From Cytophagales bacterium (GTDB taxonomy: Bacteria > Bacteroidota > Bacteroidia > Cytophagales > Cyclobacteriaceae), in contig JAWPMT010000002.1 in NCBI GenBank assembly GCA_033344775.1, positions 834,685 through 898,684 on the forward strand: a stretch of 64,000 bases of DNA. The letters are read 5' to 3'. The position numbers and the translations under genes were made by a program. The notes beneath the pieces are model-generated. The model did not search any database and was not told the DNA's origin. It saw only the letters and a list, made by a program, of their open reading frames with translations. Below, piece by piece: positions 19,736-30,400 of the stretch (its first letter is position 1; every line of letters begins with the position of its first letter).

Positions 19736-22700
19736 ATGAAGAAGGCATACAATGGAATGGAAATTGCCGTAATTGGCATGGCTGGAAAGTTTCCTGGTGC
19801 AGATTGTCACTTAAAATATTGGAACAACCTCATTGATGGTGTTGAAGGGATCAGTTTTTTTACGGATGAGGAATTACTTGAGAATGGTGAACAAAAAACC
19901 CTCCTGTCCAATCCTGATTATGTAAAAGCGAACAGCTATCTGGAAGACAAAGAGAACTTCGATGCTTCGTTTTTTGGCTATGTGCCAGATGAAGCCAGTT
20001 TGATGGATCCACAGATGCGGGTTTTCCATGAATGTGTCTGGGGTGCCATGGAAGATGCAGGTTACATCATGTCTGAAAACAAGGACAAGGTTGGCGTTTT
20101 TGCAGGAGGGTCTGATAATGTCAATTGGCAGAATTATGCGGCATTGGAAAACATGAATAAGAGCAAGGTACCTCATTTCAGTCTGGGGCACCTTAGCCAT
20201 ATCAAATACCTATGCACGCGATTGTCTTACCTCTTTAATTTAAGTGGCCCTTCCATCTATGTTGATACGGCTTGTTCTACGTCCTTAGTGGCGATACAAA
20301 GAGCAGCGATGAGCTTGTTGCTAGGAGAGTGCAGCATGGCGATTGCGGGAGGTGTTAGTGTCGGTAACCTCAGTAAAAACGGATATTTATATCAGGAAGG
20401 GAGCATTTATTCGAAAGACGGACATTGCCGTGCTTTTGATGCCAATGCGAGCGGAACGATCGGGGGAGAAGGTGCTGGTGTAGTGATATTGAAGCGCCTC
20501 AAAGATGCCATAGCGGATAAAGACAACATCCATGCGGTGATCCGGGGGAGTGCGGTCAACAACGACGGTAGTAATAAAGTCGGATATACGGCACCAAGCG
20601 TGATTGGTCAGTATCAAGCCCACCTGAAGGCACGCAAAATGGCAAATGTGCCAGCGGAGAGCATCAGTTACATTGAGGCGCATGGCACGGGCACCCCATT
20701 AGGAGATCCGATTGAGATAGAAGCGTTGACCCTTGCCTATGGCAAGAGTGAGAAGAAATACTGCGCCTTGGGTTCTGTAAAGACGAATATCGGACATTTA
20801 GATGCGGCCGCAGGAGTTGCAGGATTCATCAAGACCGTGCTGTCATTAAAGCACCGTCAACTTCCGGCAAGTTTGCATTTTGAGCGGCCCAATCCCAAGA
20901 TCAACTTCGATGCTTCACCTTTTTATGTGAATACGGAGTTAAAGGACTGGAAAGTTGAAGGCTATCCATTGCGCGCGGGTGTGAGCTCCTTTGGGATCGG
21001 CGGCACGAATGCGCACGTGATTCTGGAGGAGGCTCCGGAAGTAAGCTCGACGGAATCGAAACGTTCCTATCAGTTGCTGAAGTTATCAGGCAAGACCTCA
21101 GGCGCGCTCCAGCGGAATGCGACGCACCTTTTGGAATACTTGGAAAACGCGGAAGAAGCGTCTTTATCGGATATCGCTTATACGCTGAACACGGGCCGGG
21201 AATCGTTTTCCCACCGGAAAGTGCTGGTTTGCAGGGATCGCGAAGAGGCGATTGTCCAATTGCGAGAGATGCAAGATTCTCGTGGGACTAAAGCGTTGAG
21301 TAAAAAGACGAACTACAAAGTTGTTTTCATGTTTCCGGGTCAGGGTTCACAGCATGTGAACATGTGCCGTGATCTCTATGATCGGGAACCATCCTTCCGG
21401 GAGTCCATTGATCAATGTTTTGAGCTCATCACGAAACTGAGTGGCCGGGATTTGAAGCAGGTTGTGTTTTCAGAGGGTTCGACGGGTATTGATGACCTGG
21501 AGAATGCATTACCGCTGCTGTTCAGTTTTGAGTATTCCCTGGCAAAACTTCTGATGAGCTGGGGGATTCAACCAGACAGCATGATTGGCCATAGCAATGC
21601 GGAATACATAGCAGCCTGCCTCAGTGGGTTGTTGAGTTTGGAATCAGCCTTAGGTTTGATTGTTCGTCGCGGAGAGCTGATGCAGCAGATGCCTGCTGGA
21701 AAGATGCTGAGTGTATCGATCTCATCGCAGGATTTACAACCCTATTTAGATCAGGCCCCTGAGATTGCCTTTGCTGCGCACAACAGTGCCACCTCGTGTG
21801 TGGTTTCGGGACCTCCTGAGGCAGTAGATGCATTTCAGGCACTGCTGGAAGGAGCAGGCATCATGACAAAATCGGTACGCTCTTCGCATGCGGGCCATTC
21901 CCAGATGATGGATGGTATGCTGGATGCTTATCGTGAGGAATTGGAGCGGGTGACTTTTTCTGAACTTCAGACGCCATTTATGTCGAACTATACAGGGAAG
22001 GAGGCGAGCTATGAAGAGGTAAGTAAACCAGACTACTGGTTGAAACATCTGCGTCATACGGTGAAGTTTTCCGAAGGGATCGGGGAGTTGATGAGCTCGG
22101 AGCATGTATTGTTTGTGGAGGTAGGCCCCGGCAAGACGCTGGGATCATTTGTTGGCGCTCATCCTAAGAAAGGCAGAGGCCATCAGGTGGTGAATATGTT
22201 GGGGCATCCGAAGGAAGAGGAGAATGACTTCAAGCGTGTCTTTGAAGGATTGGGCAAACTGTGGGTTCATGGTCACCAACCAGATTGGAGTGCCTTTTAC
22301 GGTAATGAAGAACGGAAGAAGGTTTCCTTACCGACGTATTCCTTTGAAAAAGAGCAATACCCAGCCAATGTCGATGCGACGAAGATGATCATGGAGATGA
22401 TGTCGGTACAGCGTCCGGTGAGCACATCTTTATCGGAATGCCTGTATGTGCCCTCATGGGAATCCTCGGAGTTGATCAAGGAAGGGCACGGCTTAGGAGA
22501 GAAAGGAGAACACCTCACCTTGTTTTTCTGTGACGATTCCTGGCAAGGCCTGGCAGACGGATTATTGTCGTCATTGAATGCGAAAGGAGATACAGTTATT
22601 GAGGTACGAAAAGGCACTTCTTTTGAAGAGAAGGAAACAGCCTTCACGATAGACCCAGAAGACAGGAATCACTATGATCGACTGTTAGGGTCGATTGACC

Positions 22701-25700
22701 GTAAAGGGAAAGATGTGCGGATCATATTCGGTTGGGGGCTGAGTGTAGAGGAACCACAGATACGTTTAGAATCGTACCGTAAGAAGCTAGGAGAGAGCTA
22801 TTTCAGTTTACTGGACCTGACGCGTTCAGTAAGCGAATGGGTAGGCAAGGATCGGGTAGAGATCACGACACTGACCCACAGATTACATCAGGTATTGGGA
22901 AAGGAAGCTGTTTTGGCGGACCAGTCCCCGATGTTGGGAGCGGTAAAGGTGATCCCGAAGGAATATACAAACATCAGTTGCCGCAACATAGACCTCAACA
23001 GGGTAGATGGTGACGAAGAATTGATTGGTTCGTTGCTGGATGAGCTCCATTATTCTGATGGTGAGCAGCTGGTGAGTTATCGCTACGGAACAAGGTTTAC
23101 GCCTTCGTTACGTCAAAAGATAGTGGACTTACCAGCCAATAATGAGGAACTCTCATGGGTAGCAGGAGGAGTCTATCTGATCACAGGAGGTCTGGGTGGA
23201 GTAGGGTTGACCTATGCTGATCAACTATCGAAAGAGGTACCCGGAGTGAAGTTGATCTTGTTGGGTCGAAGGACATTGCCACCCAAAAGCGATTGGGCTT
23301 CATGGCTAACATTAAATAAGAAAAATAAAGAAGAAGATCCACAATACAGTACCATAGCAACTTTATTGAAGATCGAGGAACGAGGAGGTGAGGTGTATTA
23401 TGTCAGTATTGATTTGACAGACGCGGCGGCCCTTAAATCAGAGCTCACCAGGATTACCCAGCAGACAGGTCAGATACGAGGTGTGATCCACACGGCGGGT
23501 ATTGGAGATTTTGCAGGTGTGATCCATAAACGGAGCCGGGAGGATTGTGAGGAGATCTTTTCATCGAAGATCTATGGTACGATCGCGTTGACCTCAGCCC
23601 TGGAGGGCAAGGAGTTGGACTTTACGGTGTATTGTTCCTCATTTTCATCGGTATCGGCCCCGTTTGGTCAGGTAAGTTATGTAGCGGCCAATTTGTTTTT
23701 GGAGTCCTTTGCCCGGTCACAGTCATTGGTACAACAAGGCAAGGTGATCAGCATTGGCTGGAACCAGTGGTCAGAGGTGGGCATAGCAGCCAGAGAGATT
23801 GCAGCGAAGCGGTTCAACTTGAGTGAGGACAGCATCACCCCGGAGGAGGGTTATGATTTATTGAAGCGGAGCTTGAAACTGAACCGGCCTGAGGTTTTCA
23901 TTACCCGATATGACCCAATGGCCAATCGAGATCAGCCTCAGGCAGTGGTAAGTCTGAGTCCATCATCGGTAGACACAGCTGCAGACAAGGAGGAAGCATC
24001 GACCAAAGAGCTGTCAATAAGTAGTTACAGTGATCTGGAGACTGGGTTACTGGAATTATGGCAGTCCTTTTTTGGCAAGACTGACCTGGAGGTAGAGGAT
24101 GACTTTTTTGAGATCGGAGGAGATTCCTTGAAAGCGTTGACGATGACGCGTCGGATCAACATGCACTTTCAGGTGGACATTTCGTTGGTGGACTTTTTTA
24201 AGCACTCGACGATTGTTTCACTGGCCTCGTACTTATCGGATCAGGAAGGCCAAAGTCATGAATCGATAGCTAAGGCAGAGGAGCAGCCACATTACGGGTT
24301 ATCATCGGCACAGCGCCGGTTATATTTTTTATATGAGTTTGACCGGTCTTCTCTGGCATACAACCTGCCACAGGTGGTACGGTTTGAGGGGGATTTGGAC
24401 AGGGAACAATTGGCGTATGCCTTACAGCAACTGGTTGATCGTCATGAAGCCTTAAGAACCTCCTTTGAGATGGTAGGTGAAGAGGTGGTACAGCGGGTAC
24501 ATGCGGACTGTGCACTTGATATTGCTTGCTACGAAGCAGAAGAATCAGAGGTCAGTTCACTGGTGAAGGCATTCATCCGGCCTTTCGATCTGTCGACAGC
24601 CCCATTGATCCGGGTAGGCTTGATCCGTGTATCGGAAGCGGACCATGTGTTGATGGTAGATACGCACCACATTGTGAGTGATGGCACCTCACAGGGGATA
24701 CTGATCGGAGACTTCATGCGGTTGTATCAGGGTGAGGAGATGACGGCACTATCCTTACAATACAAGGATTATTCGCAGTGGCAGGGAAGTGAGGCATACC
24801 AATCAGGGCTGTTAGCCCAACGTGACTATTGGCAGGGAATATTTTCCGAGCCAGTGACGGTGATGGAGTTACCGACAGATCATGCACGTCCGCGGTTGAT
24901 GGAACATCGTGGTGGCAAGATAGGGTTCATGCTGGAGGCGAAGGAGACGGCTGCCTTGAAACAGTTGACGCGAGAAGAAGGGACGACTATGTTCATGGTA
25001 TTGTTGTCGGCGCTGAATGTGTTGTTGAGCAAGCTGAGCAATCAGGAAGACATAGTGATAGGTACACCGACGGCAGGTCGGAACCACACGGATTTGGAAG
25101 AGATGATCGGGATGTTTGTGAACACGCTGGTGTTGCGCAACAACGTATCAGGGGCGAAGACCTTCAGACAATTTTTGCAGGAGGTAAAAGAACGAACGCT
25201 CCGAGCATTTGACCACCAGGACTACCAGTATGAAGACCTGATCGACTTATTGCAAGTGAGCAGGGAACCCAACAGGAACCCCCTGTTTGATGTGATGTTT
25301 GTCTTTCAGAATTTTGAGGCACAGGAGCTCAAAGTGCCAGGAGTTACTTTGAAGGGATACCCTATCGTTCATAAAACCTCAAAGTTTGACCTGACCTTTT
25401 TTGTGGCAGAACTGGCTGAAAACTTGCGAGTCGAGCTCGAATTCTCGACAGAACTGTTCACTCAAGATACGGCAGAACGATTTTTGGGATACTTAAAAGA
25501 AGTACTTACATGTGTCACATTTGACCATTCGGTGGCCGTGTCGGAAATTGAATTATTATCAGAACAGGAGCGAACTATGCTTCTGAATCAATACAATCTA
25601 TCAGACTTTGGCTACCCAGCCACGGCAACGCTGGTTTCATTATTCGAGGAACAAGTAAAGCAGCAAACTGATCAAGTGGCCCTTATCTACGGAGAAGAAT

Positions 25701-27454
25701 CAGTGAGCTACAATGATTTGAATGTTAGATCAAATCAGCTTTCAGGCTATCTAAAAGACAAGGGAGTAACTACGGGATCCATTGTTGGCTTGTTATTGGA
25801 TGATCCCCTGCAACAGGTTGTAGCCATTCTTGGAGTATTGAAGGCCTCAGGATGTTATTTGCCTATCGATACGACTCATCCGGACGAGCGAGTTGGTTAT
25901 ATGTTGGATGATAGTGCATGCCAGATGGTTTTAACCACTGCGACGCAAATTTCTTTACGTCAACAATTGTTGGAAAGTCGAGAGGTAGTATTGGTATCTG
26001 ATGATCAAATACAAAACTATTCAGGACATAACCTGACTCAAGAGGCCACAAGCAGTGATTTGGCTTATATCATTTACACCTCAGGTACGACCGGCCGTCC
26101 GAAAGGAGCGATGATTGAGCATCGACAAGTGGTTCGTTTATTTTTCAATGAGTCCCCCTTGTTTGATTTTGGTCCGTCCGATGTATGGACCATGTTCCAT
26201 TCTTACAGCTTCGATTTCTCTGTATGGGAGATGTATGGAGCGTTGTTGCATGGAGGTAAGTTGGTTTTGCTATCCCGTCAAGAAGCACAGGACCCGTCAA
26301 TGTATCGTCGACTGTTGGTGAAACATGGGGTGACGATCCTGAACCAGACACCAACCGCATTTCAAAACCTGCAAACAGAAGATCAACTGAAGGGTGACAG
26401 TTCCTTACTGGTTCGTCAAGTAATTTTTGGAGGTGAGAAGCTAATTCCGGGTGCCATCAGGTCCTGGCAAGAAAAATATCCTGATACACAGATGATCAAC
26501 ATGTACGGAATCACGGAGACTACCGTGCATGTTACTTACAAGCTGTTGAAATCCAGTGATTTATCATCTAGTGTGTCGAACATTGGTAAGCCCATTCCAA
26601 CGACTCAGGTGTATGTGTTGGATGATCATGGCAAATTGTGTTTGCCTGGTGTGAAAGGGGAGTTATATGTAGGAGGCGATGGCGTTTGCCGAGGCTATTT
26701 GAATAACTCGGAACTTACAGTGAAGAAATTCATCCCGAATCCGTATCAACCAGGAGGCCGATTGTACAGGACTGGAGATGCAGGTCGCTGGTTACCTAAT
26801 GGAGATTTGGAATACCTGGGCCGGATCGACAATCAGGTTCAAGTGAGAGGATATCGCATCGAATTGGGAGAGATTGAAACGCATCTATTGGCACATGAAG
26901 GGGTAAGAGAAGCAATAGTTACCAACTGGGGTGAAGGGACTAATGTCAGCCTGGTGGGATATTATGTGTCCGAAGAAGAACTGTCAGTTAGTACGTTACG
27001 AAACCACCTGTCATTGCAGCTTCCGAGCTATATGATCCCAGCATACTTTATACATCTGGAACGGATGCCATTGACCGGAAATGGTAAAGTGGATTTGAGG
27101 GCCTTGCCAGAGCCGGAAGCTACTGCTCAGGAAGCATACATTGCGCCGAGAAATGAGACTGAAGAGCAATTAGCTCAAGTCTGGAAAGAGGTATTGAAGG
27201 TCGAGAAAATTGGCATCAATGACAATTATTTTGCTTTAGGTGGTGACTCGATCAAAGTGATCAATATCGTGAGCCAAATCAATAAAGCCTTCAATGCTGA
27301 CATAACGATCGCTGACGTTTTCGCTCACCAGACCATTGAACAAATCGCCTCATTGATTCCAGATCAATCTGCTGAAACCTCGACAGAAAATTTAAGAGAT
27401 GAAGTCCTCGATGAATTTGCGGCTTTAAAAGATAAAGTGCTTAACCATGGATAA
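19736..27454 (+). CDS. Hybrid PKS-NRPS, KS-AT-KR-ACP-C-A(Thr)-T, 2572 aa
   Basis: Adds one polyketide extender unit, reduces the beta-ketone to a hydroxyl, then adds threonine. KS (about residues 6-432) has the ACSTS cysteine 180, the EAHGTGTPLGDP His and the KTNIGH His. AT (about 529-822) has active Ser 620 in GHSNAE and His 721 in HAGH; both motifs depart from GHSxGE and HAFH/YASH. The stretch 895-1140 is the KR structural half; the KR core has a GGLGGVG cofactor loop and catalytic Tyr 1315. There is no dehydratase or enoylreductase. ACP Ser 1464; C domain HHIVSDG (His 1644); A domain Asp 2160; T domain Ser 2505 (LGGDSIK). It starts 4 bp after gene 2, with almost no N-terminal extension before the KS. 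Its C-terminus overlaps gene 4 by 8 bp, suggesting translational coupling. About 4.7 kb of it is nearly identical to gene 7. Confidence 0.97.
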   Translation: MKKAYNGMEIAVIGMAGKFPGADCHLKYWNNLIDGVEGISFFTDEELLENGEQKTLLSNPDYVKANSYLEDKENFDASFFGYVPDEASLMDPQMRVFHECVWGAMEDAGYIMSENKDKVGVFAGGSDNVNWQNYAALENMNKSKVPHFSLGHLSHIKYLCTRLSYLFNLSGPSIYVDTACSTSLVAIQRAAMSLLLGECSMAIAGGVSVGNLSKNGYLYQEGSIYSKDGHCRAFDANASGTIGGEGAGVVILKRLKDAIADKDNIHAVIRGSAVNNDGSNKVGYTAPSVIGQYQAHLKARKMANVPAESISYIEAHGTGTPLGDPIEIEALTLAYGKSEKKYCALGSVKTNIGHLDAAAGVAGFIKTVLSLKHRQLPASLHFERPNPKINFDASPFYVNTELKDWKVEGYPLRAGVSSFGIGGTNAHVILEEAPEVSSTESKRSYQLLKLSGKTSGALQRNATHLLEYLENAEEASLSDIAYTLNTGRESFSHRKVLVCRDREEAIVQLREMQDSRGTKALSKKTNYKVVFMFPGQGSQHVNMCRDLYDREPSFRESIDQCFELITKLSGRDLKQVVFSEGSTGIDDLENALPLLFSFEYSLAKLLMSWGIQPDSMIGHSNAEYIAACLSGLLSLESALGLIVRRGELMQQMPAGKMLSVSISSQDLQPYLDQAPEIAFAAHNSATSCVVSGPPEAVDAFQALLEGAGIMTKSVRSSHAGHSQMMDGMLDAYREELERVTFSELQTPFMSNYTGKEASYEEVSKPDYWLKHLRHTVKFSEGIGELMSSEHVLFVEVGPGKTLGSFVGAHPKKGRGHQVVNMLGHPKEEENDFKRVFEGLGKLWVHGHQPDWSAFYGNEERKKVSLPTYSFEKEQYPANVDATKMIMEMMSVQRPVSTSLSECLYVPSWESSELIKEGHGLGEKGEHLTLFFCDDSWQGLADGLLSSLNAKGDTVIEVRKGTSFEEKETAFTIDPEDRNHYDRLLGSIDRKGKDVRIIFGWGLSVEEPQIRLESYRKKLGESYFSLLDLTRSVSEWVGKDRVEITTLTHRLHQVLGKEAVLADQSPMLGAVKVIPKEYTNISCRNIDLNRVDGDEELIGSLLDELHYSDGEQLVSYRYGTRFTPSLRQKIVDLPANNEELSWVAGGVYLITGGLGGVGLTYADQLSKEVPGVKLILLGRRTLPPKSDWASWLTLNKKNKEEDPQYSTIATLLKIEERGGEVYYVSIDLTDAAALKSELTRITQQTGQIRGVIHTAGIGDFAGVIHKRSREDCEEIFSSKIYGTIALTSALEGKELDFTVYCSSFSSVSAPFGQVSYVAANLFLESFARSQSLVQQGKVISIGWNQWSEVGIAAREIAAKRFNLSEDSITPEEGYDLLKRSLKLNRPEVFITRYDPMANRDQPQAVVSLSPSSVDTAADKEEASTKELSISSYSDLETGLLELWQSFFGKTDLEVEDDFFEIGGDSLKALTMTRRINMHFQVDISLVDFFKHSTIVSLASYLSDQEGQSHESIAKAEEQPHYGLSSAQRRLYFLYEFDRSSLAYNLPQVVRFEGDLDREQLAYALQQLVDRHEALRTSFEMVGEEVVQRVHADCALDIACYEAEESEVSSLVKAFIRPFDLSTAPLIRVGLIRVSEADHVLMVDTHHIVSDGTSQGILIGDFMRLYQGEEMTALSLQYKDYSQWQGSEAYQSGLLAQRDYWQGIFSEPVTVMELPTDHARPRLMEHRGGKIGFMLEAKETAALKQLTREEGTTMFMVLLSALNVLLSKLSNQEDIVIGTPTAGRNHTDLEEMIGMFVNTLVLRNNVSGAKTFRQFLQEVKERTLRAFDHQDYQYEDLIDLLQVSREPNRNPLFDVMFVFQNFEAQELKVPGVTLKGYPIVHKTSKFDLTFFVAELAENLRVELEFSTELFTQDTAERFLGYLKEVLTCVTFDHSVAVSEIELLSEQERTMLLNQYNLSDFGYPATATLVSLFEEQVKQQTDQVALIYGEESVSYNDLNVRSNQLSGYLKDKGVTTGSIVGLLLDDPLQQVVAILGVLKASGCYLPIDTTHPDERVGYMLDDSACQMVLTTATQISLRQQLLESREVVLVSDDQIQNYSGHNLTQEATSSDLAYIIYTSGTTGRPKGAMIEHRQVVRLFFNESPLFDFGPSDVWTMFHSYSFDFSVWEMYGALLHGGKLVLLSRQEAQDPSMYRRLLVKHGVTILNQTPTAFQNLQTEDQLKGDSSLLVRQVIFGGEKLIPGAIRSWQEKYPDTQMINMYGITETTVHVTYKLLKSSDLSSSVSNIGKPIPTTQVYVLDDHGKLCLPGVKGELYVGGDGVCRGYLNNSELTVKKFIPNPYQPGGRLYRTGDAGRWLPNGDLEYLGRIDNQVQVRGYRIELGEIETHLLAHEGVREAIVTNWGEGTNVSLVGYYVSEEELSVSTLRNHLSLQLPSYMIPAYFIHLERMPLTGNGKVDLRALPEPEATAQEAYIAPRNETEEQLAQVWKEVLKVEKIGINDNYFALGGDSIKVINIVSQINKAFNADITIADVFAHQTIEQIASLIPDQSAETSTENLRDEVLDEFAALKDKVLNHG
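19750..24240 (+). other. PKS module 7 (KS-AT-KR-ACP) with unusual AT
   Basis: Extends the Orn-terminated chain by two carbons and reduces the ketone, giving a statine-like gamma-amino-beta-hydroxy unit. In the AT the conserved TQPA segment reads ALPL, GHSIGE reads GHSNAE and HAFH reads HAGH. The catalytic Ser and His and the Arg of RRGELMQ remain. Gly in place of Phe/Ser recalls the xAGH motifs of acyltransferases for larger extender units, so malonyl-CoA should not be assumed. Confidence 0.85.
19951..20113 (+). repeat. Short KS block shared with gene 7 (copy at about 57163-57325)
   Basis: About 160 bp around the DASFFGYVPDEASLMDP segment of the KS match gene 7 at an offset of 37212 with only rare changes. 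The downstream block has an offset of 37209, so the diverged patch between them carries a net 3 bp difference. Confidence 0.85.
20621..25317 (+). repeat. 4.7 kb near-identical block, copy A (copy B 57830-62526)
   Basis: Offset 37209 with no net indel. It covers the second half of KS, AT, KR, ACP and most of C. Every stretch I compared between 20621 and about 24430 is identical; scattered substitutions begin at the CAA/CAG near 24430 and increase toward 25317, after which the sequences are unrelated at DNA level. Such identity, including silent positions, indicates very recent duplication or gene conversion. Confidence 0.93.
24290..27360 (+). other. NRPS module 8 (C-A-T), Thr predicted
   Basis: C domain HHIVSDG (His 1644); A domain FDFSVWEMY (Asp 2160), YTSGTTGRPKG, NMYGITETTVH; T domain LGGDSIK (Ser 2505). 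The pocket code DFWNIGMVHK is identical to the classical threonine code. The T domain carries the GGDSIK signature usual before epimerases, yet the protein ends here. Confidence 0.93.
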
Positions 27455-30400
27455 AATGGATGACATTGTAGACGTATATCCAATGAGCGATATACAAAAG
27501 GGCATGATATTCCACTCGATCAAGGAAGGTGGAGTTTATCATGATCAGATGCTGCATCTATTGAAAATCGAACACTTCAATGTTGAGATATTTCAAAAGG
27601 CCTTAGCACTTATATCATGGAAACATGCCATGCTTAGGACAAGTTTCAGCATGGAAAAGTACGACGAGCCTCTACAATTTGTGCATAAAGGTGTCGCTAT
27701 AGATTATTTGCATCAGAACCTGACTGATTTATTAACGGATCAACAAGAAAAATTCATTGAATCCGAACTTCAAATGGATAAGTCTAAACCTTTTGATTTG
27801 TCTCGACCTGGAGCCTGGAGATACCGGTCTTACGCATTGGGCGACAATAATTTTGCCGTTTGTTTCATCTTTCATCATGCAATACTCGATGGATGGAGCA
27901 ATGCCTCTTTTAGTACAGAATTACATGATATCTATTTTCAATTATTAAAGGATCCAGGTTATACGCCAACACCACTGAAAAGCTCCTATAAGGACTTCAT
28001 CATCGAACAAAGATTGCAGAAGAAAAACAACCATGGGGAGGAATTCTGGAAACAAGAACTTGATGATTATACCAGGTTCGCGTTTGATGAAAAAGAAGAC
28101 ATTGCCACATTTAAACATGCAAATGCGGTTATTGGTGCAGAGGTCTACGAACAACTGGTAAACTATTCCAGAACACATCATTTAAACACCAAATCCGTTT
28201 GCTACGCGGCTTTTTTGTATTGCCTCAGGTTGTATGCCCACAGCAGTGATATTACCGCTGGATTAATTACCAACAATCGTCCAGCCATCGAAGATGGTGA
28301 AAAGGTATTAGGCTGTTTCCTCAATACGGTACCATTCAGGTATGTTTTTGAGCAGGACCAGACATGGCATGAATTGGTCAAAAGCGTTCACGATAAGTTG
28401 ATCCAGCTAAAGAAATATGATCACCTTTCACTATTGGAGATTTCAAAACTGGTTGATGGAACTACCGACGAAGAGAATCCCATTGTTGATGTAATTTTTA
28501 ATTATATCGATTTCCACGTTTATGATCAGATCAATGATCACAAACCGGAGCAACTCAATGGAAATTCGGAGGTCTTTCGATTCAATGCGGGAAGTTATGA
28601 ACGAACCAACTTCGGGATGGCTTTTACGGTGAGTACGACAGATGGGTTGATCTCCTGTACGCTTTCTTATCTGACTTCATACGTAAGCGATGGGGTTGTT
28701 GAAGACTTCCTTGCTTTATATGAAAGGGTGATAAAGGAAATTGCAGCTCGCGCCAATGATCCTATAAAAAAAGCAAGTGTCTTTCCGGATGACATTATTA
28801 CAAGCTTGACAGCAAGTGATCAATTCAAAATCGGTTACCCAACCACAGCGACGTTAGTTTCCTTATTTGAAGAACAAGTAACGCAGCAAGCAGATAAGGT
28901 TGCCCTCATCTATGGTGAAGAGTCTGTGAGCTATCATGACCTTAATGTTCGATCGAATCAGCTGGCTGCGTACCTGAAATATAAAGGAGTAACAACCGGA
29001 TCCATTGTTGGATTGTTATTGGATGATCCATTGCAACAGGTGATTTCCATTCTCGGAACATTAAAAGCCTCGGGATGCTATTTACCAATTGATACGTCTC
29101 ATCCGGATGAGCGCATTGGTTATATGTTGGATGACAGTACATGCAAGATGGTCCTGACCAATACCGCCCTGGCTTCCGCTCGTCAACAACTGCTGGAAGG
29201 CCGTGTAGTGGTACTGGTGTCTGATGAAAAAGTACAGACCTACTCTGGTGAGAACCTTGTCCGGGAAGTAGGGAGTAGTGATTTGGCATATATCATTTAC
29301 ACATCAGGAACGACCGGTCGTCCGAAAGGGGCGATGATCGAGCATCGTCAAGTGGTTCGATTGTTTTTCAATGAGTCACCTTTATTCGATTTTGGTCCTT
29401 CAGATGTGTGGACCATGTTCCATTCCTACAGTTTTGACTTCTCCGTATGGGAGATGTATGGGGCGTTGTTGCATGGAGGCAAGTTGGTATTACTATCACG
29501 TGAAGTAGCGCGAGACCCTGGTATCTATCATCAGCTGTTGGCGGATCACGGAGTAACAATCCTGAATCAGACACCAACTGCGTTTCAAAGCCTACAAGCT
29601 CAAGATCATCTGAAGGGTGACAATTCCTTGCAGGTTCGTAAAGTAATTTTTGGAGGCGAAAAGCTGATTCCGAGCGTCATCAGGTCCTGGAAAGAGAAAT
29701 ACCCTGAAACGGAAATGATCAACATGTATGGGATCACCGAGACCACCGTGCATGTGACCTACAAATTATTGACCGCCAGCGACCTATCGTCAAGTGTTTC
29801 CAACATAGGTAAGCCTATTCCAACTACCCAGGTACATGTATTGGATGATCAAGGCCAGTTGAGTTTACCTGGAGTTAAAGGGGAGCTGTATGTAGGAGGT
29901 GATGGTGTTTGCCGAGGGTATTTAAATAATTCAGAACTCACAGAAGAGAAATTTATTCCTAATCCGTTTCAAGGAGGAGGTCGATTGTACAAGACTGGCG
30001 ATGCAGGTCGCTGGTTACCGAATGGGGAATTGGAATACCTGGGTAGGATCGATAATCAGGTACAGGTGAGAGGCTATCGCATAGAAACCGGCGAGATAGA
30101 GACGCATCTATTAGCGCATGAATGGGTAAAAGAAGCGGTAGTAACCAGTCGGGGTGAAGAGACAGATATTAACCTGGTGGGATACTATGTGTCGGAGGAA
30201 GAACTGTCAGTAAATACATTAAGAAGCCACTTGTCACATCAGCTACCAAGCTACATGATCCCAGCATACTTTGTTCACCTGGATCAGATGCCATTGACAG
30301 GTAATGGGAAAGTAGACCTGAGGGCTTTACCAGAGCCAGAAGCGACTGCTCAGGAAGCATACATCGCCCCACGAAACCCCGAAGAAGCGCTGTTATGTGA

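Noticed and set aside
22430..23150. Possible dehydratase or methyltransferase between AT and KR in gene 3
   Set aside because: No HxxxGxxxxP or SAM-binding motif is seen; the length and position fit the structural half of the ketoreductase.
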